64,000 nucleotides of DNA from Maritimibacter fusiformis (lineage in GTDB: Bacteria > Pseudomonadota > Alphaproteobacteria > Rhodobacterales > Rhodobacteraceae): NCBI RefSeq assembly GCF_008086115.1, contig NZ_VSIY01000013.1, positions 124,001-188,000 on the forward strand, in the 5' to 3' direction. Positions 16,523-25,306 of the stretch are shown piece by piece. The notes beneath the pieces were generated by a model. It worked only from the letters and a program-made list of their open reading frames with translations, was not told the origin of the DNA and made no database searches. Both the position numbers and the translations under genes were made by a program. Every line of letters begins with the position of its first letter. Position 1 is the stretch's first letter.

Positions 16523-17054
16523 GACCTATCCCGCACCGCTGCAGAACGACTGCGGCGGTGCGGGGGCCGATAAAAAAATCACGCGATCGGCAGGTTTTCT
16601 CTTCCTGTTCGAAAATAACGGACAATATTCTCCTTACCAGCACCGACGACCAGGCTTTGAGACCAACCGGAAGGAACCTGCCAACGCCCGACTTCTCCCC
16701 GCGACGGAACATGACGCCAAAGAATCAGGCACACCAGCACTGTTTCCGCCAGCGCATGAAAGGGGGAACATCTGCTCAACACAACATCCCCCCGACACAG
16801 CCGGGGCCGGTCTCGGCACCGCCTACGCGACGGAGCAGCACCTCCTCCGCCACGGTGCCAGCCTCTGCGACCTGTACGGTGCCTTCGGGCCGCCGATCCC
16901 GGACGCTGATGCCGCTGAGGCCGCGCTGCGCGACATCACACGCATCCTGGCCGACCAGACACCGTCGTCTCTCGACCGGATCGGGCATGCACGGGGCTTG
17001 CCAGCCTCCGACAAGACCCTCTGGCATGGGGCGCGGTTCCGTCGTGCCGACTAA
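16523..17054 (+). pseudogene. Open frame with coding bias but no start codon
   Basis: The frame ending at TAA 17052-17054 is open back to 16431 but has no ATG or GTG near its beginning. From about 16800 it has strong G/C third-position bias and protein-like sequence (AYATEQHLLRHGASLCDLYG, later LRDITRILADQTPSSLDRIG). It may be the 3' part of a gene that lost its start, or be reached by a frameshift from the gene ending at 16521. No family recognised. Confidence 0.4.
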
Positions 17055-17442
17055 GACCGGGGCACGCTGTGCCCTTCCGGCGGCGCGGGCTTGCCGCCTG
17101 AGCGTCTACCCGGACGAGTTCGGGATGGAGCAGGATATCTGCGACGTGACGCTGTGGCTAATCGAGAAGCACAGCCTGTCTCGTGTCCACGTCTGGGTGG
17201 ACCGGCACTACACGCAGATCGGCCGGGAAATCGCCGGCGTCACCGTCATGACCTCGCCAAGGCACCCCGCGCGTTTGACCGAGGCGGCGCGCGCGGCGCC
17301 TTTCGCCCTCGGCTACACGAACGAAGACACCCGCGCAGACACTTACGGCCACCCGTTCTGCGACGGCCATCACTCGAGGCATGAGGCCATCCAGGCCTAC
17401 GCGCGCATTGAGGGCGCGCTACGATGCTGGCGATCATCATAG
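17026..17442 (+). CDS. Hypothetical protein
   Basis: A 138-residue frame beginning inside the end of the previous frame, with coding-type codon bias throughout. The central part (DICDVTLWLIEKHSLSRVHV) looks like a folded alpha/beta domain; no catalytic motif or named family is recognised. The start is uncertain: ATG 17026 lacks a clear ribosome-binding site. A strong terminator follows 20 bases downstream, supporting this as the last gene of a rightward operon. Confidence 0.5.
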   Translation: MGRGSVVPTKTGARCALPAARACRLSVYPDEFGMEQDICDVTLWLIEKHSLSRVHVWVDRHYTQIGREIAGVTVMTSPRHPARLTEAARAAPFALGYTNEDTRADTYGHPFCDGHHSRHEAIQAYARIEGALRCWRSS

Positions 17443-17462
17443 GAAATTCGTAAGCATCTCGG

Positions 17463-17493
17463 AAAAGGGCGGCGAAAGCCGCCCTTTTTTTTT
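17463..17493 (+). terminator. Rho-independent terminator
   Basis: Stem GGGCGGC (17467-17473) and GCCGCCC (17478-17484) close a GAAA tetraloop and are followed by nine T. It ends the rightward accessory operon. Confidence 0.92.
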
Positions 17494-17740
17494 CATGCCT
17501 TTCGATCCTTGGTCCAATACCTGCGAATATTGCGCGTCTACTTCTCGGCAAGACCTCGGTACGGTCGCTGATGTGCTCATCCTGGCGACCTGTTCGACGG
17601 TGAACGGCAGCGGCGGTGCGCCATCAGCCCAAGAAGCCCAGAAAAAATTCCGGAAAGAGTTTCTATCCCCTGTTTCCGGTTCCCATATCCCTCGGGACAG
17701 TGCCAAACTCGCGTTCATGCGAGAAATGCCAGAAATGGCG
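17494..17740. other. Non-coding stretch at the right edge of the island
   Basis: No gene recognised. Includes TTTCCGGTTCCCATATCCCT around 17670-17690 and an imperfect repeat of GAAATGCC/GAAATGGC near 17723-17738. It separates the island operon terminator from the nrdJ terminator. Confidence 0.45.
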
Positions 17741-17765
17741 GAAAATCGGGCGCTTACGCCCGATT
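17741..17765 (-). terminator. Probable terminator of nrdJ
   Basis: A perfect 9-bp stem (17744-17752 with 17757-17765, loop CTTA) followed on the minus strand by TTTT. It lies about 85 bases past the nrdJ stop codon. Confidence 0.65.
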
Positions 17766-17772
17766 GACCTTA

Positions 17773-17836
17773 TTTGCTTGCGGAATGGACCTCCGACGCC
17801 CGCCGGTGGCCACTAATTGGCAGTCAGAACAGCGTG
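17773..17836 (+). repeat. Right copy of ~65-bp imperfect direct repeat flanking the island
   Basis: Partner of 943-1008; ends with GTCAGAACAGCGTG (17823-17836) against GTCAGTTCAGCGTG on the left. It lies just past the nrdJ stop codon, so it would mark the island/core boundary. Confidence 0.45.
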
Positions 17837-17848
17837 AGCCTAACCACC

Positions 17849-20104
17849 TCACCCGCATTTTGAATGGCCGCAGGCGGTGCAGGTCATGCAGCCCTCGACC
17901 ATCCGCATCTCGTATTGGCCACAGCTCGGGCAGGCCGGGCCGGGGCGGTTGAGGCCGAGGTTCACGACCTCGGCGCGCGGATCGCTTTTCAAGCCCAGGC
18001 CTTCGCCTGCCAGAAACCCGGTCGCCACCATGTGCCTCTCGATTACCCCGCCGATCGCGGCCAGGATCGAGGGCACGTATTTGCCGCCCAGCCAGGCGCC
18101 GCCGCGCGGGTCGAACACCGCCTTCATCTCCTCGACGACGAAGCTCACGTCGCCGCCGCGCCGGAACACCGCCGAGATCATCCGCGTCAGCGCCACGGTC
18201 CAGGCGAAATGCTCCATGTTCTTGGAGTTGATGAACACCTCGAAGGGCCTACGGTGGCCGCTGACCACGAGGTCGTTGATGGTGATGTAGATCGCGTGTT
18301 CGCTGTCGGGCCACTTGAGCTTGTAGGTCGAGCCTTCCAGCGCCTGTGGCCGGTCGAGGGGTTCCGAGATGTAGACCACATCGCCGCCGGTTTCGATCTC
18401 GGGCGCCTTGTCAGACGCCTCGCTGACCGACAACACCGACCCGGTAACCGCGTTTGGGCGATAGGTCGTGCAACCCTTGCAGCCAGACTGGTAGGCGGCA
18501 AGGTAGACATCCTTGAAGTCCTCGAACGAGATGTCCTCGGGCACGTTGATGGTTTTCGAGATCGACGAATCCACCCATTTCTGCGCCGCCGCCTGCATCT
18601 TCACATGCGCCATCGGCGGCAGGGTCTGGGCGTTGACGAAATAGTCGGGCAATTCCCGGTCGCCGAATTTCTCGCGCCACATCTGCACGGCGTAGTCGAC
18701 CACCTCCTCCTCGGTGCGGGTGCCGTCCTTTTGCAGCACCTTGCGGGTGTAGGCATAGGCGAACACCGGCTCGATCCCCGAGGACACGTTGCCGGCATAA
18801 AGGCTGATCGTGCCGGTCGGCGCGATCGAGGTCAGAAGCGCGTTGCGGATGCCGTGTTCACGGATCGCCTCGCGCACGTCCTCGTCCATATGCACGAGCG
18901 ATCCGCTTTCCAGATAGCGCTCGGCGTCGAACAGCGGGAACGCGCCCTTTTCCTTGGCGAGATCCACGCTTGCCAGATAGGCGGCGCGCGCGATCCGCTT
19001 CATCCAGGCCTCGGTCTGCGCCGCCGCCTCGTCCGAGCCATAGGTCAGCCCCAGCATGATCAGCGCATCGGCCAGCCCGGTGACACCCAGCCCGATCCGG
19101 CGCTTGGCCAACGCCTCCTGGCGCTGCGCCTCCAGCGGAAAGCGGCTGGCGTCCACCACGTTGTCCATCATGCGCACGGCGGTGGCGACGATCTCGTCCA
19201 GCGCCGCCTCGTCCAGCGCCGCGCCCGCCTCGAACGGGTCCGTCACCAGCCGGGCAAGGTTGACCGACCCCAGCAGGCAGGCGCCATAGGGCGGCAGCGG
19301 CTGCTCGCCGCAAGGGTTGGTCGCGGCGATGGTCTCGCAATAGGCGAGGTTGTTCATCTGGTTGATGCGGTCGATGAAGATCACGCCCGGCTCGGCATAG
19401 TCGTAGGTCGCGCGCATGATGCGGTTGAACAGATCGCGCGCCTCGACGGTGTGATAGATGATGCCGTCGAACACCAGGTCCCAGCTTCCGCCGGACTTGA
19501 CCGCGTCCATGAAGGCATCGGTCACCAGCACCGACATGTTGAACATGCGCAGCCGCGCCGGATCGGCCTTGGCGGCGATGAAATCCTCGATATCGGGGTG
19601 GTCGCAGCGCATCGTCGCCATCATCGCGCCGCGCCTCGACCCCGCCGACATGATGGTGCGGCACATCGCGTCCCACACATCCATGAACGAAAGCGGCCCC
19701 GAGGCATCCGCCGCCACGCCCTTCACATCCGCACCCCGTGGCCGGATGGTCGAGAAATCATAACCGATGCCGCCGCCCTGCTGCATGGTCAGGGCGGCCT
19801 CTTTCAGCATGTCGAAGATCCCGGCCATGCTGTCGGGGATGGTGCCCATCACGAAACAGTTGAACAGGGTGACGTTGCGCCCGGTGCCGGCGCCTGCCGT
19901 GATCCGCCCCGCCGGCAGGAACTTGAAATCCTCGAGTGCTTCGTAGAACTCGGCCTCATGCTCCGGCTCGCTGGCCGAAAGGGCACGCGCAACCCGGCGC
20001 CAACTGTCCTCGACCGACTTGTCCACCGGGGTGCCGTCGGCCTGTTTCAGCCGGTATTTCATGTCCCAGATCTGTTCCGCAATCGGGGCGGTGAAACGGC
20101 TCAT
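17849..20104 (-). CDS. nrdJ: Adenosylcobalamin-dependent (class II) ribonucleoside-diphosphate reductase
   Basis: A 751-residue class II ribonucleotide reductase that makes deoxynucleotides with coenzyme B12 and works with or without oxygen. Active-site signatures are NPCGEQPLPPYGACLLGS and the phosphate-binding APTGTISLYAGN segment; the catalytic redox Cys lies in an early strand (PSGPLSFMD region follows). The C-terminus is a zinc-ribbon tail with paired cysteines (CPSCG, CMTCTACGHSKC). Length fits alphaproteobacterial NrdJ. It is a single gene with its own terminator and a candidate NrdR-like site upstream. Confidence 0.95.
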   Translation of the reverse strand: MSRFTAPIAEQIWDMKYRLKQADGTPVDKSVEDSWRRVARALSASEPEHEAEFYEALEDFKFLPAGRITAGAGTGRNVTLFNCFVMGTIPDSMAGIFDMLKEAALTMQQGGGIGYDFSTIRPRGADVKGVAADASGPLSFMDVWDAMCRTIMSAGSRRGAMMATMRCDHPDIEDFIAAKADPARLRMFNMSVLVTDAFMDAVKSGGSWDLVFDGIIYHTVEARDLFNRIMRATYDYAEPGVIFIDRINQMNNLAYCETIAATNPCGEQPLPPYGACLLGSVNLARLVTDPFEAGAALDEAALDEIVATAVRMMDNVVDASRFPLEAQRQEALAKRRIGLGVTGLADALIMLGLTYGSDEAAAQTEAWMKRIARAAYLASVDLAKEKGAFPLFDAERYLESGSLVHMDEDVREAIREHGIRNALLTSIAPTGTISLYAGNVSSGIEPVFAYAYTRKVLQKDGTRTEEEVVDYAVQMWREKFGDRELPDYFVNAQTLPPMAHVKMQAAAQKWVDSSISKTINVPEDISFEDFKDVYLAAYQSGCKGCTTYRPNAVTGSVLSVSEASDKAPEIETGGDVVYISEPLDRPQALEGSTYKLKWPDSEHAIYITINDLVVSGHRRPFEVFINSKNMEHFAWTVALTRMISAVFRRGGDVSFVVEEMKAVFDPRGGAWLGGKYVPSILAAIGGVIERHMVATGFLAGEGLGLKSDPRAEVVNLGLNRPGPACPSCGQYEMRMVEGCMTCTACGHSKCG

Positions 20105-20182
20105 GCGAGAATCCCTGCGCGTGGTGGAAGGCTTCGACGATACGCGCCCGACCCCAACAGGTCAACTTGCCAAGCCCGCCAG

Positions 20183-20206
20183 ACCCACTATCTTGTGTCA
20201 GTGGGT
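20183..20206. promoter_or_regulatory. Candidate NrdR-like operator upstream of nrdJ
   Basis: Inverted repeat ACCCACT (20183-20189), 10 bases, AGTGGGT (20200-20206), enclosing TATCTTGTGT (20189-20198), which equals half of the NrdR box consensus as I remember it. It lies 80-100 bases upstream of the nrdJ start, between nrdJ and a divergent gene. Confidence 0.35.
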
Positions 20207-20220
20207 GCTAAGGGGGTGCC

Positions 20221-20652
20221 ATGTCACAACACGTCAACCTGGTCAAACTCTGCGTCGGCTGCGACAGCCCGGACCAGTTGGAAAACTGGCAGACGGCGCG
20301 CGCCAAGGGCGATCCCGCATACCAGCCGCGCCATGTCACCCGGATGTGGCCGAAACGCGAGGCCGAGCTTCTCGACGGCGGCTCGCTCTACTGGGTGTTC
20401 AAGGGCGTGATCCTGGCCCGCCAACGCCTGCTCTCGCTCGACGAAGTGATCGGCGAGGACGGAATCAGGCGCTGCGGCCTGGTGCTCGACCGCGAACTGG
20501 TGCGCACCAGCGCGGCCCCCCGGCGCCCGTTCCAGGGCTGGCGCTACCTCGCCGCCGCCGATGCCCCCGCCGACCTCACCAAGGCGCGCGCCAGCGACGA
20601 CACCCTGCCGCCCGATCTGGCCGGCGCGCTGGCGGATATCGGCATTCTCTGA
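20221..20652 (+). CDS. DUF1489 family protein
   Basis: A 143-residue conserved alphaproteobacterial protein of DUF1489. Family features are the opening NLVKLCVGCDSPDQLENWQ, the HVTRMWPKR segment and GGSLYWVFKGVILARQ, followed by the RPFQGWRYL motif. Function is unknown. It is divergent from nrdJ, and its promoter must lie in the 116-base gap that also holds the NrdR-like repeat. A structured repeat follows 12 bases after the stop. Confidence 0.85.
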   Translation: MSQHVNLVKLCVGCDSPDQLENWQTARAKGDPAYQPRHVTRMWPKREAELLDGGSLYWVFKGVILARQRLLSLDEVIGEDGIRRCGLVLDRELVRTSAAPRRPFQGWRYLAAADAPADLTKARASDDTLPPDLAGALADIGIL

Positions 20653-20664
20653 CGCGCCTGCGTC

Positions 20665-20740
20665 TTCATCTTGGCAAAAAAACTCCAGGGGGAGCGTTCA
20701 ATTCGCCCCGCGAATTGGACATGGGGGACAGCGTCCCCCG
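20665..20740 (+). repeat. Structured intergenic repeat, family A, full copy
   Basis: Starts TTCATCTTGGC, then an A-rich linker, CTCC-AGG-GGAG hairpin, an 11-bp stem (20696-20706 with 20710-20720, one wobble) and GGGGGAC-agc-GTCCCCC (20723-20739). The copy at 35078-35153 has the same architecture with different stem bases. Placed directly after DUF1489, it may act as a 3' end element. Confidence 0.75.
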
Positions 20741-20755
20741 ACCGGCCTGAAATCC

Positions 20756-21688
20756 TCAATACCCCGCGTCGCGGTCCACCAGGTGCAGGAACGGCTCGCC
20801 CGCCTCGCCCCGGCGGATGTTCTCCGCGATCACCCGCGACGCCGAGGCGGGCCGGGTTTCCGAGGCGACATGCGGTGTCACCGTCACCTTCGGGTGCCGC
20901 CAATAGGGGTGATCCGCCGGCAGCGGCTCCACCCGGAAGGTGTCGAGCGTCGCATGCCCCACCTGTCCGGCATCCAGCGCCGCCAGAAGTGCCGCGTCGT
21001 CGATCAGCGCGCCGCGCCCGGGGTTCAGCACCACCGCGCCTTCGGGCAGCAGCGCCAGCGTATCGGCGTTCAGCGTGTTCTCGGTGGCGTCGGTATGCGG
21101 CAGAAGCAGCACCAGGATCTCGGACCGGCGCAGCACCGCGCCCAGCCCGTCGTCGCCGTGAAAACAGGCAACACCGTCCAGCGTCTTTTCGCTGCGGCTC
21201 CAGCCTGCCACGTCGAACCGCAAAGCCGTCAACGCCCGCGCACAGGCCTGCCCCAGAACCCCCAGCCCCAGCACCCCGACGCGCCGGTCGCGCGCCAGCG
21301 GCGGGGTCTCCTGGGTCCAGTCGCCGGGCGCGCGCAGGATGTCACGGTCAATCCCGAGGTGGTGGCGCAGCACATGCGCGGTCACCCATTCGACCATGCC
21401 CTCGGTCAGGCCCTCGTCGACCATGCGGGCATAGGGCATGGTCAGCTTCGGGTTGCCGATGATCGTCTCGACCCCGGCCCAGAGGCCCAGCGCCGCCTTG
21501 GCGTTCACATAGGCGCTCAGGTCGGTCTGCCCGCCCATCGGGGCATAGACGATGTAGTCCACCAGGGCCGGGTCCAGATCCTCGCCCAGCCGGGCTTCGA
21601 TGCCGACATCCGCCAGTGCGGCTTGCAAATGCGGGCGGTAGGTCTCGAACAGCCCCGGCTTGGCGATCACTTGCACATTTACGCTCAT
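20756..21688 (-). CDS. ghrA: Glyoxylate/hydroxypyruvate reductase A
   Basis: A 310-residue D-2-hydroxyacid dehydrogenase of the GhrA type, reducing glyoxylate or hydroxypyruvate with NAD(P)H. The nucleotide-binding motif is GVLGLGVLGQA; other landmarks are LLPHTDATENTLN, the catalytic Arg/Glu region after LNPGRGALIDD, and the catalytic His in TPHVASETRP. The start ATG overlaps the rodA stop (ATGA), so it is translated as the last gene of the mre/rod operon, although its metabolic role is unrelated to cell shape. Confidence 0.9.
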   Translation of the reverse strand: MSVNVQVIAKPGLFETYRPHLQAALADVGIEARLGEDLDPALVDYIVYAPMGGQTDLSAYVNAKAALGLWAGVETIIGNPKLTMPYARMVDEGLTEGMVEWVTAHVLRHHLGIDRDILRAPGDWTQETPPLARDRRVGVLGLGVLGQACARALTALRFDVAGWSRSEKTLDGVACFHGDDGLGAVLRRSEILVLLLPHTDATENTLNADTLALLPEGAVVLNPGRGALIDDAALLAALDAGQVGHATLDTFRVEPLPADHPYWRHPKVTVTPHVASETRPASASRVIAENIRRGEAGEPFLHLVDRDAGY

Positions 21689-22830
21689 TTCGGCCTCGCT
21701 CTGTGAACATGCGCCGATTGCACCAGTCCGAATCCGATCATCAGGATCAGCATCGCCGAACCGCCATAGCTGACCAGCGGCAGCGGCACGCCGACAACCG
21801 GCATCAGCCCCATCACCATCGACATGTTGACCGCGAAGAACAGGAAGAACGTGACCGCGACCCCCAGCGTCACCAGCGCGCTGAAGCGGTCGGTGTTGCG
21901 CATCGCAGAGACGACACAGAAAAACAGGATCGCGACGTAGAGCGCCAGAAGCGAGCTGGCGCCGATGAAGCCGAATTCCTCGGCCAGGGTGGTGAAGATG
22001 AAGTCGGTGTGCTTTTCCGGCAGGAAATTCAGGCGCGACTGGGTGCCCTGCATGAAGCCCCGCCCGGTCCAGCCGCCCGAGCCCAGCGCGATCTTGGACT
22101 GGGTGATGTGATAGCCCGCCCCCAGCGGGTCGATGGACGGGTCCAGGAAGGTGTCGATGCGTCGATACTGGTAATCGGCCAGCAATTGCCACTCGGTCCC
22201 GCGGCTGAGAAACACCGCCGTCACCGCGCCGATGCCGATCACGATCACGGCCACGAAATAAAGCCAGTGCACCCCCGCCAGGAACATCATCGCCGCCCCG
22301 CCCGCCAGCAGCAGGATGGCGGTGCCGAGGTCGGGCTGGGTGAGGACCAGCGCGGTCGGAACCAGGATGATGATCACCGGCAGAAGCACCCAGAGCGGCC
22401 GCGACACCTTGCCGATATCGAGCCAGTCGTAATAGGCCGCCAGCACCATCACCAGCGAGATCTTGGTCAGTTCCGAAGGCTGCAGGCGCATGAAGCCCAG
22501 GTCGATCCAGCGCTGCGCGCCCATGCCCACGTCGCCCACGAACTCGACCGCGACAAGCAGCGCCACCGACACCGCAAAGGCCAGCGCGGCCATGTTGCGC
22601 CAGAACCAGATCGGCACCATGGCGATGACCAGCATCATCGCCAGCCCGACGCCGAAGCGCTTCATCTGTGGCTCGGCCCAGGGCGTCATCGAACCGCCGG
22701 CGACGGAATAGAGCATCAGGATTCCGATCCCCGCCACCGCGATCAGCAGAAAGATCAGGTACCAGTTCAGGTAGAACAGCTTGCGGACGCCGGTGGGTGT
22801 CCATTTGACGTTGTATTCAAGAAAGGTCAT
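21685..22830 (-). CDS. rodA: Peptidoglycan glycosyltransferase RodA
   Basis: A 381-residue SEDS-family polymerase with about ten transmembrane helices. RodA polymerises lipid II during elongation with PBP2. Family landmarks are MGAQRWIDLG, RLQPSELTKIS, QPDLGTA, the FLPEKHTDFIF loop and the C-terminal VPLPLVSYGGSAML. Gene order mrdA-rodA and the ATGA overlap with mrdA are conserved. It acts in the inner membrane with MreBCD encoded upstream. Confidence 0.95.
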   Translation of the reverse strand: MTFLEYNVKWTPTGVRKLFYLNWYLIFLLIAVAGIGILMLYSVAGGSMTPWAEPQMKRFGVGLAMMLVIAMVPIWFWRNMAALAFAVSVALLVAVEFVGDVGMGAQRWIDLGFMRLQPSELTKISLVMVLAAYYDWLDIGKVSRPLWVLLPVIIILVPTALVLTQPDLGTAILLLAGGAAMMFLAGVHWLYFVAVIVIGIGAVTAVFLSRGTEWQLLADYQYRRIDTFLDPSIDPLGAGYHITQSKIALGSGGWTGRGFMQGTQSRLNFLPEKHTDFIFTTLAEEFGFIGASSLLALYVAILFFCVVSAMRNTDRFSALVTLGVAVTFFLFFAVNMSMVMGLMPVVGVPLPLVSYGGSAMLILMIGFGLVQSAHVHRARPK

Positions 22831-24770
22831 GCGCGCTCCCGCCCCTGCGAGGGGGCCTGCGGCGGGCGCAGGTTCAGCGCCTCCAGACGGGTGCGTATGG
22901 TGCCGCGCTGCGACGGCGGATAGGCGTCGAGCGGCGGCACCCCGTCATAGATCGCCGCCAGCAGGATATCGCGCCCGATCGGCGCCGCCGCGGTCGAGCC
23001 GCCACCGCCATGCTCGACCACCACCGACACCGCGATCTCGGGCGCATCGTGCGGCGCGTAGCAGACGAACAGCGCGTGGTCGCGCCGCTCCCACGGCAGG
23101 TCGTCGTTCGAGGTGACGCCGGCGGCGCGTTCGGCGGCGGTGATGTTGCGCACCTGGCTGGTGCCGGTCTTGCCCGACATGCGCAGCCCCTCGGCCACCA
23201 CCCGCGACGATCCGGCGGTGCCGCGCGCGGCGTTGACGACCTCGTACATGCCCTGGCGCACGGACACCAGGTGGGCCGGGTCGATGTCGAGCGGCGTGCG
23301 CCCGGCGACCGGCTGTTCGACCCCGTCTATGGCGCGCACCAGGCGCGGCTCGATCGCGTTGCCCGACGCCAGCCGCGCCGTCATCACCGCCAGTTGCAGC
23401 GGCGAGGCCAGCACGAAGCCCTGGCCGATGGTTGCGTTCAGCGTGTCGCCGATCATCCATTCGGCTTCGCGCGCCCGGCGTTTCCAGTCCTTGTCGGGCA
23501 CCAGCCCCTCGGCCACACCCGACAGCGGCAGGTCATAGCGCTGGCCCAACCCCAGCCGCCGGGCCATGTCCGAGATCCGTTCGATCCCGACCTCCTGGGC
23601 GATCTCATAATAGAACACGTCGCAGCTTTCGCTGAGCGAGCGGATCAGGTTCACCTGCCCGTGGCCACCGCGACGCCAGCAATGGAACCGGCGTTGCCCC
23701 AGTTCGACGAAACCGCGGCAGGTGACGGTATCGTCCAGCGTGATCACGCCCGCCTCCAGCGCCGCCAGCGCGGTCACCATCTTGTAGGTCGAGCCGGGCG
23801 GATAGATGCCCTGCGCGGTCTTGTTGGCAAGCGGGCGGTAGGGGTCTTCGAGCAGCGCCTTGTAATCGGGGCCGGAGATGCCGCGCACGAACTTGTTGGG
23901 GTCGAAGCTGGGGGCCGAGGCCAGCGCCAGCAGATCGCCGGTGCGGCTGTCCATCACCACCGCCGCGGCGCTTTCACCGGCCAGCCGCGCCTCGCAGAAG
24001 TTCTGCAGCGCGTGGTTCACCGTCAGTTGCACGTTGCCGCCCGGCTCGCCCTCCTGGCGGTCGAGCTCGCGCATCACGCGGCCGACCGCGTTGACCTCGA
24101 CATGGGTGGTGCCGGCAGACCCGCGCAGTGTCTTTTCCAGCTTGGCCTCAACCCCGGTCTTGCCGATCTGGAAGCGCGGGATCTGCAACAGCGGGTCCTT
24201 GTCGTCGATCCGGTTCAGGTCATAATCCGACACCGGCCCGACATAGCCCACCACATGCGCGAAATCCGACCCCAGCGGGTAGTGCCGCGACAGGCCCAGT
24301 TCCGGCGAGATGCCGGGCAGCGCCGGGGCGTTGACCGCCACTTCCGACACGTCCTCCCAACTGACCCGCTCGGCCACCGTGACCGGCACGAAGGGGCTCA
24401 GGCGCTTCATGTCGGCGATCACCCGCGCCTTGTCTTCGGGGGTCAGCCAGATCAGCTTGCCCAGCCGGTCCAGCACCTCTTCGGGGTCGCCCGCATCCTC
24501 GCGCACGATCACGATGGAATAGTTCTGCTCGTTGCCCGCAAGCAGCACGCCCTTGCGATCGAAGATCAGCCCGCGCGCTGGTGGCAGCAGGCGGATGTTG
24601 ATGCGGTTCTGTTCCGACAGCATCCGGTAGGCATCGGCCTCGCGCACCTGCATGTAGCGCAGGCGGCCCACCAGCACCGCCCCGAACGCCAGTTGCGCGC
24701 CGCCCAGCAGAAGGCCGCGCCGGGTGATCGTGCGGCTGCTCTTTTCGGTATCGGCAGGTGATCGTTTCAT
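22827..24770 (-). CDS. mrdA: Penicillin-binding protein 2 (transpeptidase)
   Basis: A 647-residue elongation transpeptidase. An N-terminal membrane helix is at about 20-38, followed by the PBP dimerisation domain and the transpeptidase domain. The active-site SxxK is Ser327-TYK330 (PGSTYKM), the second motif is the SES-CD region after LIRSL, and the third is SGKTGTSQV. ATG 24770 overlaps the mreD stop (ATGA); an upstream in-frame extension to 24830 lies inside mreD and is rejected. Partner of RodA in sidewall synthesis. Confidence 0.95.
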   Translation of the reverse strand: MKRSPADTEKSSRTITRRGLLLGGAQLAFGAVLVGRLRYMQVREADAYRMLSEQNRINIRLLPPARGLIFDRKGVLLAGNEQNYSIVIVREDAGDPEEVLDRLGKLIWLTPEDKARVIADMKRLSPFVPVTVAERVSWEDVSEVAVNAPALPGISPELGLSRHYPLGSDFAHVVGYVGPVSDYDLNRIDDKDPLLQIPRFQIGKTGVEAKLEKTLRGSAGTTHVEVNAVGRVMRELDRQEGEPGGNVQLTVNHALQNFCEARLAGESAAAVVMDSRTGDLLALASAPSFDPNKFVRGISGPDYKALLEDPYRPLANKTAQGIYPPGSTYKMVTALAALEAGVITLDDTVTCRGFVELGQRRFHCWRRGGHGQVNLIRSLSESCDVFYYEIAQEVGIERISDMARRLGLGQRYDLPLSGVAEGLVPDKDWKRRAREAEWMIGDTLNATIGQGFVLASPLQLAVMTARLASGNAIEPRLVRAIDGVEQPVAGRTPLDIDPAHLVSVRQGMYEVVNAARGTAGSSRVVAEGLRMSGKTGTSQVRNITAAERAAGVTSNDDLPWERRDHALFVCYAPHDAPEIAVSVVVEHGGGGSTAAAPIGRDILLAAIYDGVPPLDAYPPSQRGTIRTRLEALNLRPPQAPSQGRERA

Positions 24771-25306
24771 GCCAGCCGCGCCTCCGCCACGATCTCGCCG
24801 GGTTGCAGGCGGCGCACGCGCAGCACCCACACCGACACCGCCACGACCAGTGGATAGGCCAGCGCGTTGGCCAGAAACGCCATCACCGACAGCCCGAACC
24901 CGGCCTGGCCGACCAGAAACACCGACAGCAGCACCCGCTCAGCCAGCATCATCGCGGCCAGCACGGCGGCAACGGTCGCCCATTCGACCAGGAAGGACTG
25001 GTCGCGCAACAGCCCGGCGCGGGCGCGCAGGAACTCGAGCCCGACAACCGCAAGCGCTGTCCAGACACCGGGCGGGCGCAGGAACATCAGGTCGGTGAGC
25101 AACAGGGCAGCGGCGAACAGCAGCACCGGCACGAAATCGGGCCGACGCAGCACCCAGGCAAAGCCCAGGCAGACGATCAGGTCGGGCGGCATCAGACCGC
25201 CGCCCATGCCGCCCAGCGGCAAAAGGCGGATGAACACCACCACGCCGGAGAGGACCAGAAACAGCACGACATAGCCGATGCGGCGCAGGGTAAGCGGGTC
25301 GATCAT
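24767..25306 (-). CDS. mreD: Rod shape-determining protein MreD
   Basis: A 179-residue inner-membrane protein with about five hydrophobic helices, the size of alphaproteobacterial MreD. The sequence is poorly conserved in general; assignment rests on hydropathy, the MPPDLIVCLGFAWVLRRP segment and position between mreC and mrdA. Both ends overlap neighbours by four bases. It is part of the elongasome scaffold with MreC and RodA. Confidence 0.88.
   Translation of the reverse strand: MIDPLTLRRIGYVVLFLVLSGVVVFIRLLPLGGMGGGLMPPDLIVCLGFAWVLRRPDFVPVLLFAAALLLTDLMFLRPPGVWTALAVVGLEFLRARAGLLRDQSFLVEWATVAAVLAAMMLAERVLLSVFLVGQAGFGLSVMAFLANALAYPLVVAVSVWVLRVRRLQPGEIVAEARLA

Noticed and set aside
17864-20410. 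848-codon open frame on the plus strand opposite nrdJ
   Set aside because: It is the antisense shadow of a high-GC gene: no ribosome-binding site, no recognisable motif, and very His/Arg/Gln-rich composition.
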